From Hyphochytrium catenoides (Eukaryota; Sar; Hyphochytriomycetes; Hyphochytriales; Hyphochytriaceae): DNA of 28,347 nt. Below the pieces are notes generated by a model. It saw only the letters and a list, made by a program, of their open reading frames with translations. It made no database searches and was not told where the DNA came from. The DNA lies in the NCBI GenBank assembly GCA_900088475.1, contig FLMG01003939.1:13805-42151 (forward strand). The letters are read 5' to 3'. The position numbers were made by a program, and so were the translations under genes. The first letter of the stretch is position 1; each line of letters opens with the position of its first letter. Positions 11,243 to 27,008 of the stretch are shown in pieces.

Positions 11243-11793
11243 GATTCTGCCAGAACAGGGACGCAAACAGAAACCAGCGTACCAATCCCGTCCTATCGCT
11301 CTCCCTTCTTCAAACGCCGATGTCGAGCCTGGACTTCAACAGACCTGCTGGCTTCCCGATAGCTCGCGCCTCGCCTCTCCGATGATGAAGATGTCGCTTC
11401 TCTCCAAGCTTTGTCTGCATCTGGAAAACAGATTCTCTGTCGCTGAAGAATCTGGGCAGGCCCTCAACAAGAATCAACTATATGATTACCGGAGAGGTTC
11501 ATACAGTGATTACTCGTTGGTTTTGGGCCGCTAACGGCCGATCAGGGAGGATTGCAGATTGCAGTTTCTCAAGATCCGTGAAGATCTTCATCTCTCGGAA
11601 TCTGCAAAGTCCCCAAAGGTCAAAGGGCAAAGGCCACGGGCCAAAGCGGTTGAGGCCAAGCGCACGATAGCTTTAAGACAGCAGAAGCACTGGGAGGAGC
11701 TCGTTGCCAGCTGAGAGTAAGCACGACGACCTGCCGTCTGTATACTTTAGGATCTGGGGGAGGCGTTCAGCGCTTGCTTGTTGGGGGATCACG
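11243..11793. other. Divergent intergenic region with coding-like fragments
   Basis: This 551-bp gap between the coatomer zeta start (minus) and the phosphatase start (plus) should hold both promoters. I see no convincing TATA box. On the plus strand it contains coding-looking stretches in shifting frames: an ATG frame 11178-11534 ending ...YDYRRGSYSDYSLVLGR, a different-frame stretch reading SDDEDVASLQALSASGKQI at about 11380-11437, and a third frame from about 11565 to a TGA at 11712-11714 ending IALRQQKHWEELVAS. Joining the first and third would need an intron of about 45 nt (or 30-42 nt with other acceptors), shorter than any intron elsewhere here. It could be a small gene with mini-introns, a decayed gene or chance. 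I do not assign a product. Confidence 0.4.
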
Positions 11794-14700
11794 ATGACGG
11801 TCATGTGGAGAAAGATTGCTCTCGCATCCTTTGTGATGCTCCCGGCGGTGACTTCCTCGGCCCAAGAGTCTAAGCTTACATTTGAGGAAGATCCAGATCT
11901 GCCTGTACCTCGCTACTGTTCCACCCATGAACAGATGAAGGATGTTGAAGTTTTGCCTCTATCCTCGGAGGAGAGGTCATTTCACCCTAAGCTGCAGAGT
12001 GTCCAGGTACCCATATACTCTTCCGCTTGACTCGAAACTGGCTCGACTTTGAAACTGTCAACTTCGATGTCTTTTGCTCGCTGTAGCTCTTCACTCGTTA
12101 TTCTTGCATGTTCCTTCTTCCCCCTCTACTCTGTCTTCCCTCCATGATTGGTCTTGGTGACTCACAATATATTGCTAAAACCCGCTGCTTTCTGCCAATC
12201 TGTGTTCTGACAGATTGTCGCTCGCCATGGCAAGAGAATCCCGTACGCCAAGCTCCGGTGCTGGGATGCTGAGCCAAACCCTATGCATATGCGCTGGGAT
12301 TGCGGCACCGAGACCATAGTGGTACACATACCTTGCAAGTAGCCCACTACTCAGCCAACCTGACCTTTGCGATATCTATCATATGCTGTCTTCAGCCGCT
12401 CTCTTCCTCTCACCTTGACGACCCTAACATCTCTTCTTTCTCTCTCTCTCATTCTCACCCCAATCACTGTGTCCTTCACAATGCCAGACCGCAGATTTCG
12501 ATGTTGACTCAAAAGATGGGCGGTTAGCTCCGCGGTTCTTCAGAAAAGATTTCGACGCCGGTCATAACATCTTAAATGGCACTTGCGAGGTGGGACAGAT
12601 GCTGCCTGACGGACGAAAGCAGCATCATACCCTGGGAAAGTAAGAGAAAAACTGCCATAGAGTCAGGCAAATTGCAGGTTGATCTGTTGACCTTGCGTCC
12701 TCCACCGTCCAGGAGGGACAGGGCTCACCCCACCCCTTACCGCCCTCTCCTTCAGTTTTCTCCTTTGTTGTCTTCCTTTTGCTGCTTCCGGTTATTTTGT
12801 CGCCGGGCCTTCTTGCTACGCCTACCGCTAAAGCTTACTTACCTAGGATCTTAAGGACAGCCTACGTCGGTAAAGGCAAGCTGCTGGAGGAAGGCGAAGT
12901 GAAGGTAATATATCGTCAGCCACACCATTCTAGGACCTGTCCTCTTTGTCTCAAAAATGTAGCTTTCAATCCTATTCGTATCTCTTTCCTGTCTAATGGC
13001 TGGGTTCCCCTTTACTTGGTGCGTTCGTTCGCCCCTGACAATCGTTCCTTCCTTTCTTCTCCACTGATGGCAGCCACGAGATGTCTATCTTCGCAGGTAA
13101 GCCAAATCACAAGTGGGCATTACTGCCGTCCTAAGGCTGCTTTTTTTGCCTTTGCAGCGATGACAGTTCGAGAGTCTTGGCTTCAGTAGAGGTAGATTGA
13201 CGGAAGCTAGAATTAGCGCCTTGTTTTCGTCTCCCTCTAACCTGCAGGCCCTTTGCTTGTTTCCTCCCGGCTGTAGGGGTTGCTCGCTATGTGTACTTTG
13301 AATGTTTCTTCTCCGCTCGTCCTCAAAGCTCGCGTTCCGTTGATCTTGGTACTTCCGTTCTAATCTCTTCCTAACCTCTCTCTGTCCGGCGCCTTGACAT
13401 CTGCAACTTAATGGCCTGTGATAGGATCTATTCAATGGCATGTTCCCAGTAGACCAGTCAGACCACTCGAGGGCAGTAGATGCATCGGTGGTGCTTCATA
13501 CGACCGACATGGCAACCGACATAATCACCGACAGCGAGCGGCGGTGCCCAATGTTAGGAATGGTTAGACGCAAACTCCTCCATCTCTTTCCCTCTACACA
13601 CCCTATTCTTCTAATATTGCCTGCTTCCTCTTCTCTTTCCTGGGTGCTGGCCCTTTCTGCTTCATAGGCTCGCCAATTCGCTGTACATTCTGCAGCTTAT
13701 GGGGGGCTAAAGGTCCGGCAAATACCGCTGCAGCGACAGCTTGAGAAGGCTCTCGGGTCTTTCGACTGGGAGAACCTAGGAGAGTGTCTTTATGTCACAC
13801 GGTGAGCATGAGAAGCTAAATGTAGCCATCGGAAGGCCTACTTTGGTCTATCTCGTCTCTCCTCTCTCTGGGCTGTCTTCCTCAGGCTAGTGCTAGGTCT
13901 ATCCAATACCTACAGAGTTCTCGCATCTTTATGCCAATCAATCTCTCTTCTCTGTGTCCCTTGGCAGCTCTTCTCCTCCCTCCTCCCCTTCTAGCGTTTC
14001 AACTCCCCCAAGCTGTATGACCGCCAATGTCAATGACAAGGTTCCCTTTCTGGAGCCATCTCACTCTGTTTTTGTTCTGCTGTAGGTGCACGGATCGTCC
14101 GCTTCCATCTCGGCTCTCTCCCTCGCTCTTTTCAGCCGCTCTGTCTGCTCTAGACGAGAGGAATCGAATGTGGCTCACGCACAACAATTCTTGGTATTCC
14201 AAGCTCGGGATGGGACCTTTGCTGCATGAGATACGGGGGAGGATGGAGAAGAAGCAGGAGGAAGAGAAGGAAGAAGAGACCGTCCCCAAGCTTGTGATAT
14301 ATGGAGGTAAACAAGTCAGCGGTTCACACCTTTGCTGTCCGTTCAAACCATTCAGGATCGCTCGTAGCCACTGAGACTCTATGTAGCATCCCCTAGCCGA
14401 AGACTCATGGCAGTGTCTTCTTCCTCTCTGTATAACAGCCCACGACTTCACACTGATGCCCATGCTGGCGGCCCTTCAAGGTGATCTCTGGCCAGGAGAT
14501 TGGGCGCCTTATGCCAGCTACATTGCGTTTGAATTCTATGAAATAGGCAAAGGTAAGGCGGTCTTTAAGAGTCATTAAGCGATCTGAGACTTCCGGAACA
14601 TATCATGGCCTCCTGAGCTCAGTGGCTGCCTTCTCTCGTATCAACTTCCTACGTCTATTGCCCTCTCCTACGAAGTACTCGGCAACCCCTAACGGATCCC

Positions 14701-15661
14701 AGCACGCTCTCTGACTATCTTTTCTATTCCATCTTCAAGCCTCTTCATTTGGAGACAGGTGGGCGGTTCGTGTCTTATATCAGGGGCAACCTGTGAAGTT
14801 GCCTGACTGCGCCAAGGGTAAGCTGTTATCCTTCTACATATACAGCTTGCGCCATTCTTTCATATGGCCAAGGTGTTTGTTATCTGCTTCGGTCACTCTG
14901 CGTGATACAATCAGGAACTCGAACTCCTTTGTCTTTCCAAGAATCCATCATCACCTAGAGGTCTCCAAGTACTACGGATAGCTACCCCTCTCTCTTCCTC
15001 GTTGCTGCCCTTTCCTTACCTCTTTCTCGCTCCTGTTATTATTCTCTCTCAACCTGAGTTGCCAAGTGATGACATCTCACACCAACCTTTCACCCTTGTT
15101 GGTCTCCCCTCGCTGCCCTCGTCCTTAGGCCTCTGCCCCTTCCACGCATTCAAGAAGATTACCTCTTTCGCTCAACCTCAGGAAAAGATGCCATGCCAGA
15201 TACCAGGCCATAATAACCTTCTATCTACCTCTCTCTCCGTGACCCCGTCTCCTAATCGTTACAGCCATTCCCATACGCGCGTGGTGGTTGGACTGGCAGG
15301 TAAGCTATAATGCCTCGTGAGCCGCAGGGAGAGATCAAATCGAGAGAGACTAGACAAACGATCTATTGGTAGGGGCTCAAACGGGACGCAAGGGAGTGCG
15401 TTCAGAAGGAGCAAACACCCTTTCAAAAGCAAACTTCCACCTAACATTCTTCTGTACTGCTGTTCGCTATTCTCATCCACAGTCATTACAGCGATCTCCC
15501 TCGTTGTTGCTGTCCTAGCAGTCGTTGTTGCCATCAGGGCCGTACACCAAAGCGATAGGCGGCGAAGAGACATAGGAAGATATGCAAGGCAAAGGGTAAC
15601 TTCATATGGAAGCAACATCTCGAAGAGAGAGGACGAGACAGCGCTCTTGCTAGGGCCATAG
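11794..15661 (+). CDS. Membrane-anchored histidine acid phosphatase (clade 2, PXYLP1/ACP-like)
   Basis: Exons: 11794-12006, 12214-12321, 12488-12639, 12847-12904, 13074-13096, 13158-13191, 13425-13562, 13668-13801, 14086-14306, 14439-14552, 14740-14817, 15129-15299, 15483-15661 (1623 nt, 540 aa, TAG). A signal peptide (MTVMWRKIALASFVMLPAV, cleavage near 22-25) is followed by the RHGKRIP motif at 75-81, which holds the phospho-accepting His76, then TCEVGQMLPDGRKQH, a VYLRSDDSSR segment matching the family's YxRSTDxxR, and the catalytic AHDFT at 361-365. VRVLYQGQPVKLPDC and LCPFHAF follow as in acid phosphatases. Residues about 476-499 form one hydrophobic span, then a basic tail (HQSDRRRRD). 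The protein should therefore be type I, with the catalytic domain in the secretory lumen or outside the cell. NGT and NNS sequons are present. The substrate is unknown. Exon 11 could instead start at 14755 (535 aa); the first AG after the pyrimidine tract was preferred. Frame upstream of 11794 is open but has no ATG. Confidence 0.87.
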
Positions 15662-16143
15662 GGACTTCACATGTGAAAGCCCCGTGTTTTGCCAAGCCCT
15701 TCTGAGAGTTTAAAGCCAGCGAGGTAGGCGGGTACTCAGGAAGACTGTTGTTCATCATTCCTTCCCGCACTTGACGAAGAGCAGCCCGATGGCTGTGAAA
15801 TGTACGAAATCAATCAGCACGCGGCGAGCACCACATGCTCCTCTGTCATTTGCCTGCATAGGCGGCTTTCTCTCTTTACGTCTCTCCCTCTCCTTTTGAC
15901 CGCTCTTTGCAGAAAGAGAGCATCAGACCCACACTACTAAGTGAATGCTCGCCAATAATATCACAGAGTCCATCCCAGCCTATAACCCCTGCTCTCCACT
16001 TGGTCTTCATGATATTTGTCGGCCTCATGTCATCTTAAGCGTCCTTCGGGGAGAGAGGAGATGAAGAGCCTCGGATTGAAATGCTCTGTATACTGTCCAT
16101 TATATTTACAATCCTTCCACTTTTCTCCCGCGTTCGTCTGTCT
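15662..16143. other. Convergent intergenic region (two 3' ends)
   Basis: These 482 bases separate the phosphatase stop and the eIF3b stop. They must hold both 3' untranslated regions. I found no conserved frame, tRNA or repeat of note. Confidence 0.6.
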
Positions 16144-19100
16144 CTACCGAACGAACTCTTCTCTCTTCTCGATAATCTGATCGTACTTGCTCTTCTTGAT
16201 GTTATAGTCTGCCTCGTTGTCGCTGACTTGCCCATCTCTGAGGGCAATGAGCTCGGGCTTTCTCTCTTGGTGGAGAGCCGCCTTGCGCCTGAGCAGAGCC
16301 TTGAACTCCCGGCGCATTCTCTGCTTGGCCTCCCTTTCTGAGAAAAAGAAAAAGAGATAGAGTAAGAAAGCCGATTGCTATGTGCGCGTACTACTGTGTC
16401 CAAACTCTTTTTGGCGTCTGCTCTCCGGAAGTACGCTCAGCCAAATGTCCTTAAGCGTGCTAGCACATCTTACCTTCTCTTCTCTTCTGTCTTTCCCTAG
16501 CCTTGTCAGCTTCAATGTATCTCTTCTCGTATTTCTTCAAGTTCTTGATGACATCTCTGTACTGCTCTGGAGTGAGCAGAGATGCTGGACGAGGTCTGAA
16601 CATGATCTGTATGACAGGCCGGAGAGAAAACTCTTCAGTCACTGCATTGCAAGTTTCTTTGCGCGACTCTCTCTTTCCCATGCTTTCTCTTCTTGTCTCT
16701 CTTTTTGGCTTTTCAACATATCCCATTGACATTCTAACCCACATCGTTCTTCTGCTCTAGTTCTGCCAGCTTACCTGGTAGAAGTTGTCCTTCTTTTCTC
16801 TCTGGTAGGGCTGGCCCTGGAAGGTCCAGAGAACATATCCGTTGTCCATAGAATATTTATAGTAAGAAGCATCCATAGGCTGAGTGACAGACGTCGCAAC
16901 AATCCGCCCTATATGCATACAGAATGTGAGAACGAGTCTATAGTCAGAGTTATCGCGAGCACTAGGCAAAGAGAGAGAGGGAGAGAGAGTAAACGGGAAG
17001 AGGGTGGCAAGAGACAGACCCAGACATGCCGAGACGTGCCATAGTGCTAGGACATACCGCTTGAATCCCATTCCACGGCCGAGCATTTGAAGTGTTCTTG
17101 CTCTGCTAACGAGTTCTTTGCATCCACGTCCCAGAACTCCAATGCGCCGTTCATCTCGCCCAGACCAGCAAGAACGATGAAGTTTCCCTGGAAGGATATT
17201 CAATGATCGTGAGTACGAGACAGAGAGCAAGAGAGTATAATGAAGGTACTTACAATTGGTGACCAGTAAAGATGGTTGCATGCCTTGTTCTCCAGAGTAT
17301 AAAGGAGAGTCAGCTCGTTCTTCTTGCTTCCCTTGCCTCCACACATGTCATAGAATGATACGTGAAGACGCTGGCTACTCTGCTCACCAGAGAAACAAAG
17401 AGTAACAAGAGTCAGTGGCTAGAAAAAAGAGTCGTGCCAGACGGAGTAGGCACTTACTTCTCCATGAACAAGGGCAAACCGCGTGCCTCTTGGCTCCCAG
17501 GAGAAAGCCACGACTCTGTCCTTCATCTCAAACATCTAAAGAGTTCAAATGAAAGCTGTGTTAGTGAACATGACCTCAGAAGAATGTCAAGCCAAGGTTA
17601 ACACTCTCTAGGAAACAAGGACAAGTGGAGCAGCAGGGTCTCGGTATGCCTCAGCAGGGTGTCAATAAGACGTTCTCATCAGAGGAAAAGTAGATTCAGA
17701 ACCCAGTGCTAAACCATCATCGACAACCGAGATCCTGCTGCCCTATTCTCCCCTCGTCCAAACATAGTCAAAGGCTGCATTGCAAAGAATAGGCACCGCA
17801 ATACAACGAAATGCAAGACAACGAGGAACACCCGTTGCAGTGGCAGGCCTTGGAAGGATGAAAGAGGGATACCAACAGCTGAATAAACTCTAGAGAGCTA
17901 CTGATCGTCTCACCTCCACTGGTACGAGGTCTTCCTTGACTCTAAACAGCTCAAAATTGGTGTACTTGGTCTTTCCACTCTTTGAGGTTCTAGTGACCTT
18001 CACGCAAAGGAAGACGCCATCCTCATGCCAGTGCAGCTTGCAATCTGCCACATTGAACAAGTTCTTCTGACGGATCTATAGCAAAATACAACGACGCTCA
18101 GATTCTCATCAACAATAGGATGATGTAAGATGATGAGTATGAAGCGGGCAGCGATAGAAGAGTGCGATCAAAGAAGTAGCGGAGGAGCTCCCCAGCAGGT
18201 TCAGATTTTCTAGTTACGCAGCGAAGCGGAGGAGCACAATCTTTCTTTTGGCAGATTTTACCTCCTTTCTTGAAGGGATCTCGACCAGCGTAACTCTAGC
18301 AGGACTGTTAGAGGACTCTGGAGCCCAGTATGCAAGCAGGTTGTCCTTAGGTGACCAGAAGAAGTCGCTGACTCCTTCCTGCGTTGATGAGCATTCACAG
18401 CACAAAGCCAAGAGTCAAGTCAGACAGATCTTTGCAGCAAGCGTGAAAGACTGAGAAAGACGTAGTAAGGGTGGTGGGTTGACGTTGTCTATGGAGCATC
18501 AGAATGGTATCAAAGTCAAAAAGAGGTTTTCTTCAATGAACTTCAGAGTTCCGGGAAGATAGAGTCGTCATTTGCTCCGTTCCGTTCACCACCGGAAGAG
18601 ACATAGAGAGCTAGCAAGGAAGATAGGTTGCTATATTTGCGAGGCAGGCAGAGCCTTCACAAGGGAGTGGAGGCGCGCCGACGCGATCATGAAGCTTCTT
18701 ACCGCTTTGAGACTCTTCTTGTCGAGGAGCTTCATGCTGGGCAGCTCGTAGACCTGGATAACATCTTTGCCCATTCTAGCAATGTATTTATCATCGTTGC
18801 TCCACTTGAAGGGCGCAAAGACGTCATTAGGACCGCCCACTTGTGGGGCGAAGGCACGCAGAGGCTTCTGGTTGCGCACATCCCAAACAATGATAGCCTT
18901 CTCGCCATCCTAATAGAGAAGAGCAAACCAAAGACAGTGGGCAAAGCGAAAAGAGTCAGCTTGACCGTCATGAAAAGAACCAGACTTACAGGGATTATGC
19001 CCAGCTGGGGCTGACACATATTGAGTAAGAGCGATCAGCTTAAGAGCTGAAATAAGAGAAGGAATAGTGAAGCTTAGCGACAGTCTTACCGTATCATTCA

Positions 19101-20003
19101 TAGTAAGCATGTAGTTCTCCTGTGGGGAGAAGTCCAACATTCTCACTCCTCCATGCGCAAACCTTCCCATCTTCTCCCAGTTTTCTCCTCCCCAGAGTGC
19201 AATACCCTGCTTGTGGAAGGTGGCGAGATATGTGCCCTGAGGACTCCACATCACATACTGCTCGCACCACGTCTTCCCCATCTTCTTCTCCCTCTCGCCG
19301 TCGTAGTCCAATACAGGAGGTTGGCCTGACTCGACCCAGTGAATCTCTGTCTCAGCCGCATAGCGCATAACCACCTGATCTCTTCCATCTTCCAGCCATT
19401 TGTATAGATCAGGCCTGCAATAGTTCGAAAGGTGCAGATTCTAAGTTAATGGCTCTAAAGTCAAGTTCATAGGAAGTAGGAGAAGGGAGATTTGATGTAC
19501 CAGATAGCGTTAGCAAAGGATAAACCGATGCAGAAAGGCACTTACTTCTCCACATATGGCTTGGTCTCAGGCTCTTCGTATGTCTCTGGGACATTCAGAT
19601 ATTTATCAATATCCTCATAGTTGCACACCTTGAAGATGTGGCTTCTGTCTAGCTTGAAGTTATCAGTGGCAGTCCTTGCCTTCTCAGCTGCCTCCGCCTC
19701 TACGTAATCGATAAAGGCAAAGCCTTGTGTCATGTTGTCCTTCATGGGCATAGAGATTCCTTCCTCAGAGAGAGTGCCAAACTGTGAAAAGATCTTGGTA
19801 AGAACCCCAAGGAGTTTATCATACTTCTCCGCTCCAATAGAGGGAAGGTTGTCCACAATAAGGCAGGTCTTGAAGTCCTGCTTGAGTGGCTGATCGGTCT
19901 CAAGATCCTCTTCACTATCATCGGTCAGGTAGTCTGCCAGCTCATTCTTCTCCCTCTCCAACCGCTGAAGAGTGCGCTTGTATTCATTCAACCCTGGAGC
20001 CAT
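16144..20003 (-). CDS. Eukaryotic translation initiation factor 3 subunit B
   Basis: Minus-strand exons in transcript order: 20003-19546, 19414-19090, 19010-18990, 18909-18703, 18378-18262, 18075-17914, 17535-17458, 17379-17254, 17187-17058, 16908-16775, 16606-16474, 16337-16144 (2085 nt, 694 aa, TAG; plant eIF3b is about 710 aa). eIF3b is a core scaffold of eIF3, which recruits the 40S subunit to mRNA. The RRM is at about 46-130, with RNP2 CLIVDN at 47-52 and RNP1 GFAFIDY at 94-100. The beta-propeller follows: [68 protein letters not shown] and [10 protein letters not shown]. The tail is helical and charged, and includes [17 protein letters not shown], which matches the plant RQNLRDGEVSDVE. 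The start ATG (A at -3, G at +4) is the only in-frame ATG after an upstream stop at 20247-20249. Exon 3 is a 21-nt microexon. Confidence 0.96.
18990..19010 (-). other. 21-nt microexon of eIF3b (PQLGIIP)
   Basis: Between the exon ending ...TMNDT and the exon starting [11 protein letters not shown], this 21-nt block is bounded by TGTCAG and a perfect GTAAGT donor. It is phase 0 on both sides and adds PQLGIIP. It fills the loop that animal eIF3b also has before AIIIWDI. Skipping it would keep frame, so it could be alternatively used. Confidence 0.75.
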
Positions 20004-20455
20004 CTTTCCTGCTTCGTTGAGAAACCTCCTCCCGCCTTGATACTCCTCTGACAAGCTTCCCGTATGAGGCTGTTTGGATCTCTGCAAAGCTTCGACAGAA
20101 GATCTGGCTTCAGCCAGACCCGGAAGAAGATTAGAGGATGCGGATATTTTGTTGGCTGGGGAAGGCGAGGCCGCCGCTGGATTTGTGTGGTTGGCGCACT
20201 CTATGGTCAGGCCTAATAACCTTTTTAGCACATTTAGCACTCTATGTCAACTGCTAGAGAAGCCAAATAGGGATTGAGTAAAATAGGGGTCCATACACAA
20301 GCGGACATCACAATCACAGCTCCTTAGACCGTCGATATGTCATACATAATAGCTTGGTATCTTATTCAAACCCACAAAGTATCAAACCGCTTGTAATCTA
20401 GGATAAACATTCATGGATTGGGAATGATATAGCCATGGATTAACGTCATTCTAAA

Positions 20456-20462
20456 TATATAA
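20456..20462 (+). promoter_or_regulatory. Candidate TATA box (TATATAA)
   Basis: TATATAAG on the plus strand, in an AT-rich patch about 650 bp upstream of the pyrophosphorylase ATG and about 450 bp upstream of eIF3b on the other strand. The element is seen; its use and direction are inferred. Confidence 0.4.
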
Positions 20463-20550
20463 GCCACTGCTTTCAGCGTTAGCGGTAAATTTGCCATCAA
20501 AAGAAGAAAAGCCTGTGTGCTTCCTCTTCACATTTTCCTTCGTCACAGAC

Positions 20551-20605
20551 TCTCTCTCTCTCTCTCTCTCTCTGTTTCTCTCTGTCTCTCTCTCTCTCTC
20601 TCCCC
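20551..20605 (+). repeat. (TC)n microsatellite upstream of UDP-glucose pyrophosphorylase
   Basis: A TC run with two short interruptions followed by a C-run (CCCCCACCCCCC). It lies in the presumed leader and may mark a 5' UTR intron, by analogy with the coding introns of this window. Confidence 0.8.
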
Positions 20606-21106
20606 CACCCCCCCTTGCTTTGATCTTCCTTGAATCTTAACTCTATCTCTCTTCTCACTTCTTCTCTTCTTTCACTTTTCCTCTCTCTCTCTCTCCTCTC
20701 TCCTTCATTTGCTCTGCTCTCGGGTGCAGGTCTGGCTCTCCCCCCAAGAAAAATCTTCTTCAGCTCCGTCTCAAGTAACTTTTCATGCCTTCTGATCTTT
20801 GTTCTCTTGTGCTTTGCTGACAGCTTTTATCTGCTCTGTCATCGTGCAGTCAAATCTTCGCTAACCCTGCAGAGCACACTCTCTGTCTCTCTTTACCTTC
20901 TCTTCCCAGCAGAGACACAGCCTGGCAGAGGCAACAATGAAAGGTTGAAGATTTTGTTCGGACTCCACAGAAGCGAAGAACGCTGCCGGTCTGGGAGACC
21001 TAACGCTGATCAACGATCGCGTGGATCTAGAGAGACAGTGTAGAAGAGACAGGAGCAGACCTCGAAAGAGGAAGAATTCAAAGCTGAGCAGGATAGATCG
21101 AGAACA

Positions 21107-25296
<4,190 letters not shown>

Positions 25297-26528
25297 CACT
25301 TTTGGCAGGACAAGAGCTAGAGAGAGGGAGAAAGAAAGAGAGAGAGAGACCCATGGAGCGAACCATCTGGAGAGCCATAGACGTAAACAACAGAACCCTG
25401 GAACTTTCCAGGACAACTAGTCGGAAGAGGATGGGGAAGACTTGGTGGCTTAGAGCATCTCCACCGCGAGTCTCTCGCTACAGCAGAGAAGTAAGGCACC
25501 AGAACGAAGCTAGCCAATCCAGGGCGCCATAACATAAACTCCTTCTTTCCCCCGCATATCGACATTGCCAATAATGGCCTCGTGCATGGTAATGAAGCAT
25601 ATGTAGGTACTTGGTTGGCTGCTGCGCATGCTACAGATAGATGATGAGCTAGAAGGCGAGGGTTGAATGGCCACATCGGAAAACGGTCTGACAGCACAGA
25701 GAAGCCATGTATGGCGCAGATACCATAGCTCAAGAGCTGGCCACTTTTTAACGATAGACCAGAGCCTTTTTGAAGCCTCGATGCATGGGATCTGGCGACC
25801 CCGAGAGCTCTTCAAAGTTCAATCAGATCTGCTCAGCAGAGGCCCTGCCGCGCCGCCAAGCTCGGCAGCAAGGGGAATGAAGAATACTTAGTAGCGCACT
25901 TAATTTCGGAGGGTTCGTACCTTCGGTATACGTGGCCCCCTCTCATCGTAACTCCCACAACTACCAGTTTTAGCTTCGTGAAAGCTTCAGCACTAAGATA
26001 TCCTAAACTAGTAAAAAGTAGTCTTTCTCGGAGGTTCATTATTCTCGGTCTTCCAAGCATCCTAAGCCTGAGCCACAGTAAGAACCTTTCATAACTTTGT
26101 GGCTTAGGCAAAGGTAAGAATCGGGTCAGAAGCAAGTGGGACTTGGAATACAGAGATTTCCTCTCGAGCACTCGCTTCCCCGACAAATCGAGGAAGTGCG
26201 TCTGGTTTCCTTTTTTGAAGAAGGCACTGCGGCACCGACAGAAGACGGAGACAACCGGGAGCCAGACAGAGAGAAGCGAGCCAGGCAAACAGACTGGAGG
26301 GAGAGCGACAGCGCGCGAAAGGTGTCATCACATAGGGCAAGGAACAGTTACGGTGCCAGACATGCCTCGCAGGAAAGAGCTGCCTTCATGGAGCTTCACG
26401 TATGAAGCGCCGATTAAGGAGAAGCGAGGATAGGGTTGGCTCTGCAATGACAGTCTTGTGGACTATGTACTGACATTAGGGAAGGGCACCAAAGACAGTA
26501 AATAGAAGCGAGGTGAAGAAGCGGCAGG
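25297..26528. other. Intergenic region between UDP-glucose pyrophosphorylase and the channel gene
   Basis: These 1232 bases must hold the pyrophosphorylase 3' UTR and the channel promoter. The early part (25317-25350) is a short GA-rich tract. Several open frames on both strands (for example minus 25833-26288, plus 26136-26433) start with TTG or GTG rather than ATG, overlap each other and show no recognisable motif. I see no tRNA or clear TATA box. A small unrecognised gene on the minus strand cannot be excluded. Confidence 0.5.
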
Positions 26529-26968
26529 ATGGCCTCGAGACCATCCTTCAGTGACTCACTTCCAAGCTACCAAGCTCTTTTCAGCAGCTCGCTCTTCTAC
26601 GTGGGAATCATCCTCATTCCGGTCGCCTTCTTCCTGAGCAAGACTGTTGTTGACATCACCTTCGAGCTTGCCTTTAGGTCTACAGGGAGAAAGGCAGGAT
26701 GGTAGGATCTCTTCTTCCGATCCGCTAAGATTGTCAGGTGTCTGACATGGTTTGCCCCTTGGTCGTGACAGCTGCATAGTTTGCTCTTTCCCTGGCTGAC
26801 TTTCCCTTTCTGCTGCCATCTCTCTTCACTGGCACACCCTTGTTTGGGCTTCGGTCCACCACGGCCCTTACCGTGTCAAGTTCCAGTCTCTCCTCTTCTT
26901 CAATGTGCCTGATTCACATCCCTTGTTGCCTCGAGTGTCTCTCTCTTGTCGTCCTCTTTTCTCTTTCT

Positions 26969-27008
<40 letters not shown>

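Larger units (their letters stand above)
20004..21106. promoter_or_regulatory. Divergent promoter region between eIF3b and UDP-glucose pyrophosphorylase
   Basis: This 1.1-kb region holds both promoters and leaders. The eIF3b side (to about 20246) is an ATG-less open frame, probably leader. A TATATAA element lies at 20456-20462; because it is near-palindromic it could serve either strand, but TATATAAG reads best on plus. CT runs at 20551-20605 and 20680-20705 resemble the intron tracts elsewhere, so the pyrophosphorylase leader may contain an intron. A three-codon upstream frame (ATG at 20937, TGA ending 20948) precedes the real start. The minus-strand frame through 20010-20240 begins with GTG and was not used. 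Confidence 0.55.

Noticed and set aside
11704-11793. Upstream extension of the phosphatase frame
   Set aside because: The open frame begins at TTG; the first ATG is 11794, which directly yields a signal peptide.
20004-20246. N-terminal extension of eIF3b in frame with the start
   Set aside because: The frame is open but contains no ATG before the stop at 20247-20249, and the ATG at 20003 has a good context and gives a family-typical length.
25900-25935. A GGGTTCGTACC word resembling a tRNA T-arm
   Set aside because: The conserved A of the T-loop is replaced, the stem does not pair and no acceptor or anticodon arm can be placed around it.
25833-26433. Overlapping open frames on both strands between UDP-glucose pyrophosphorylase and the channel
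   Set aside because: They start with TTG or GTG, lack recognisable motifs and overlap each other; no splice-linked continuation was found.
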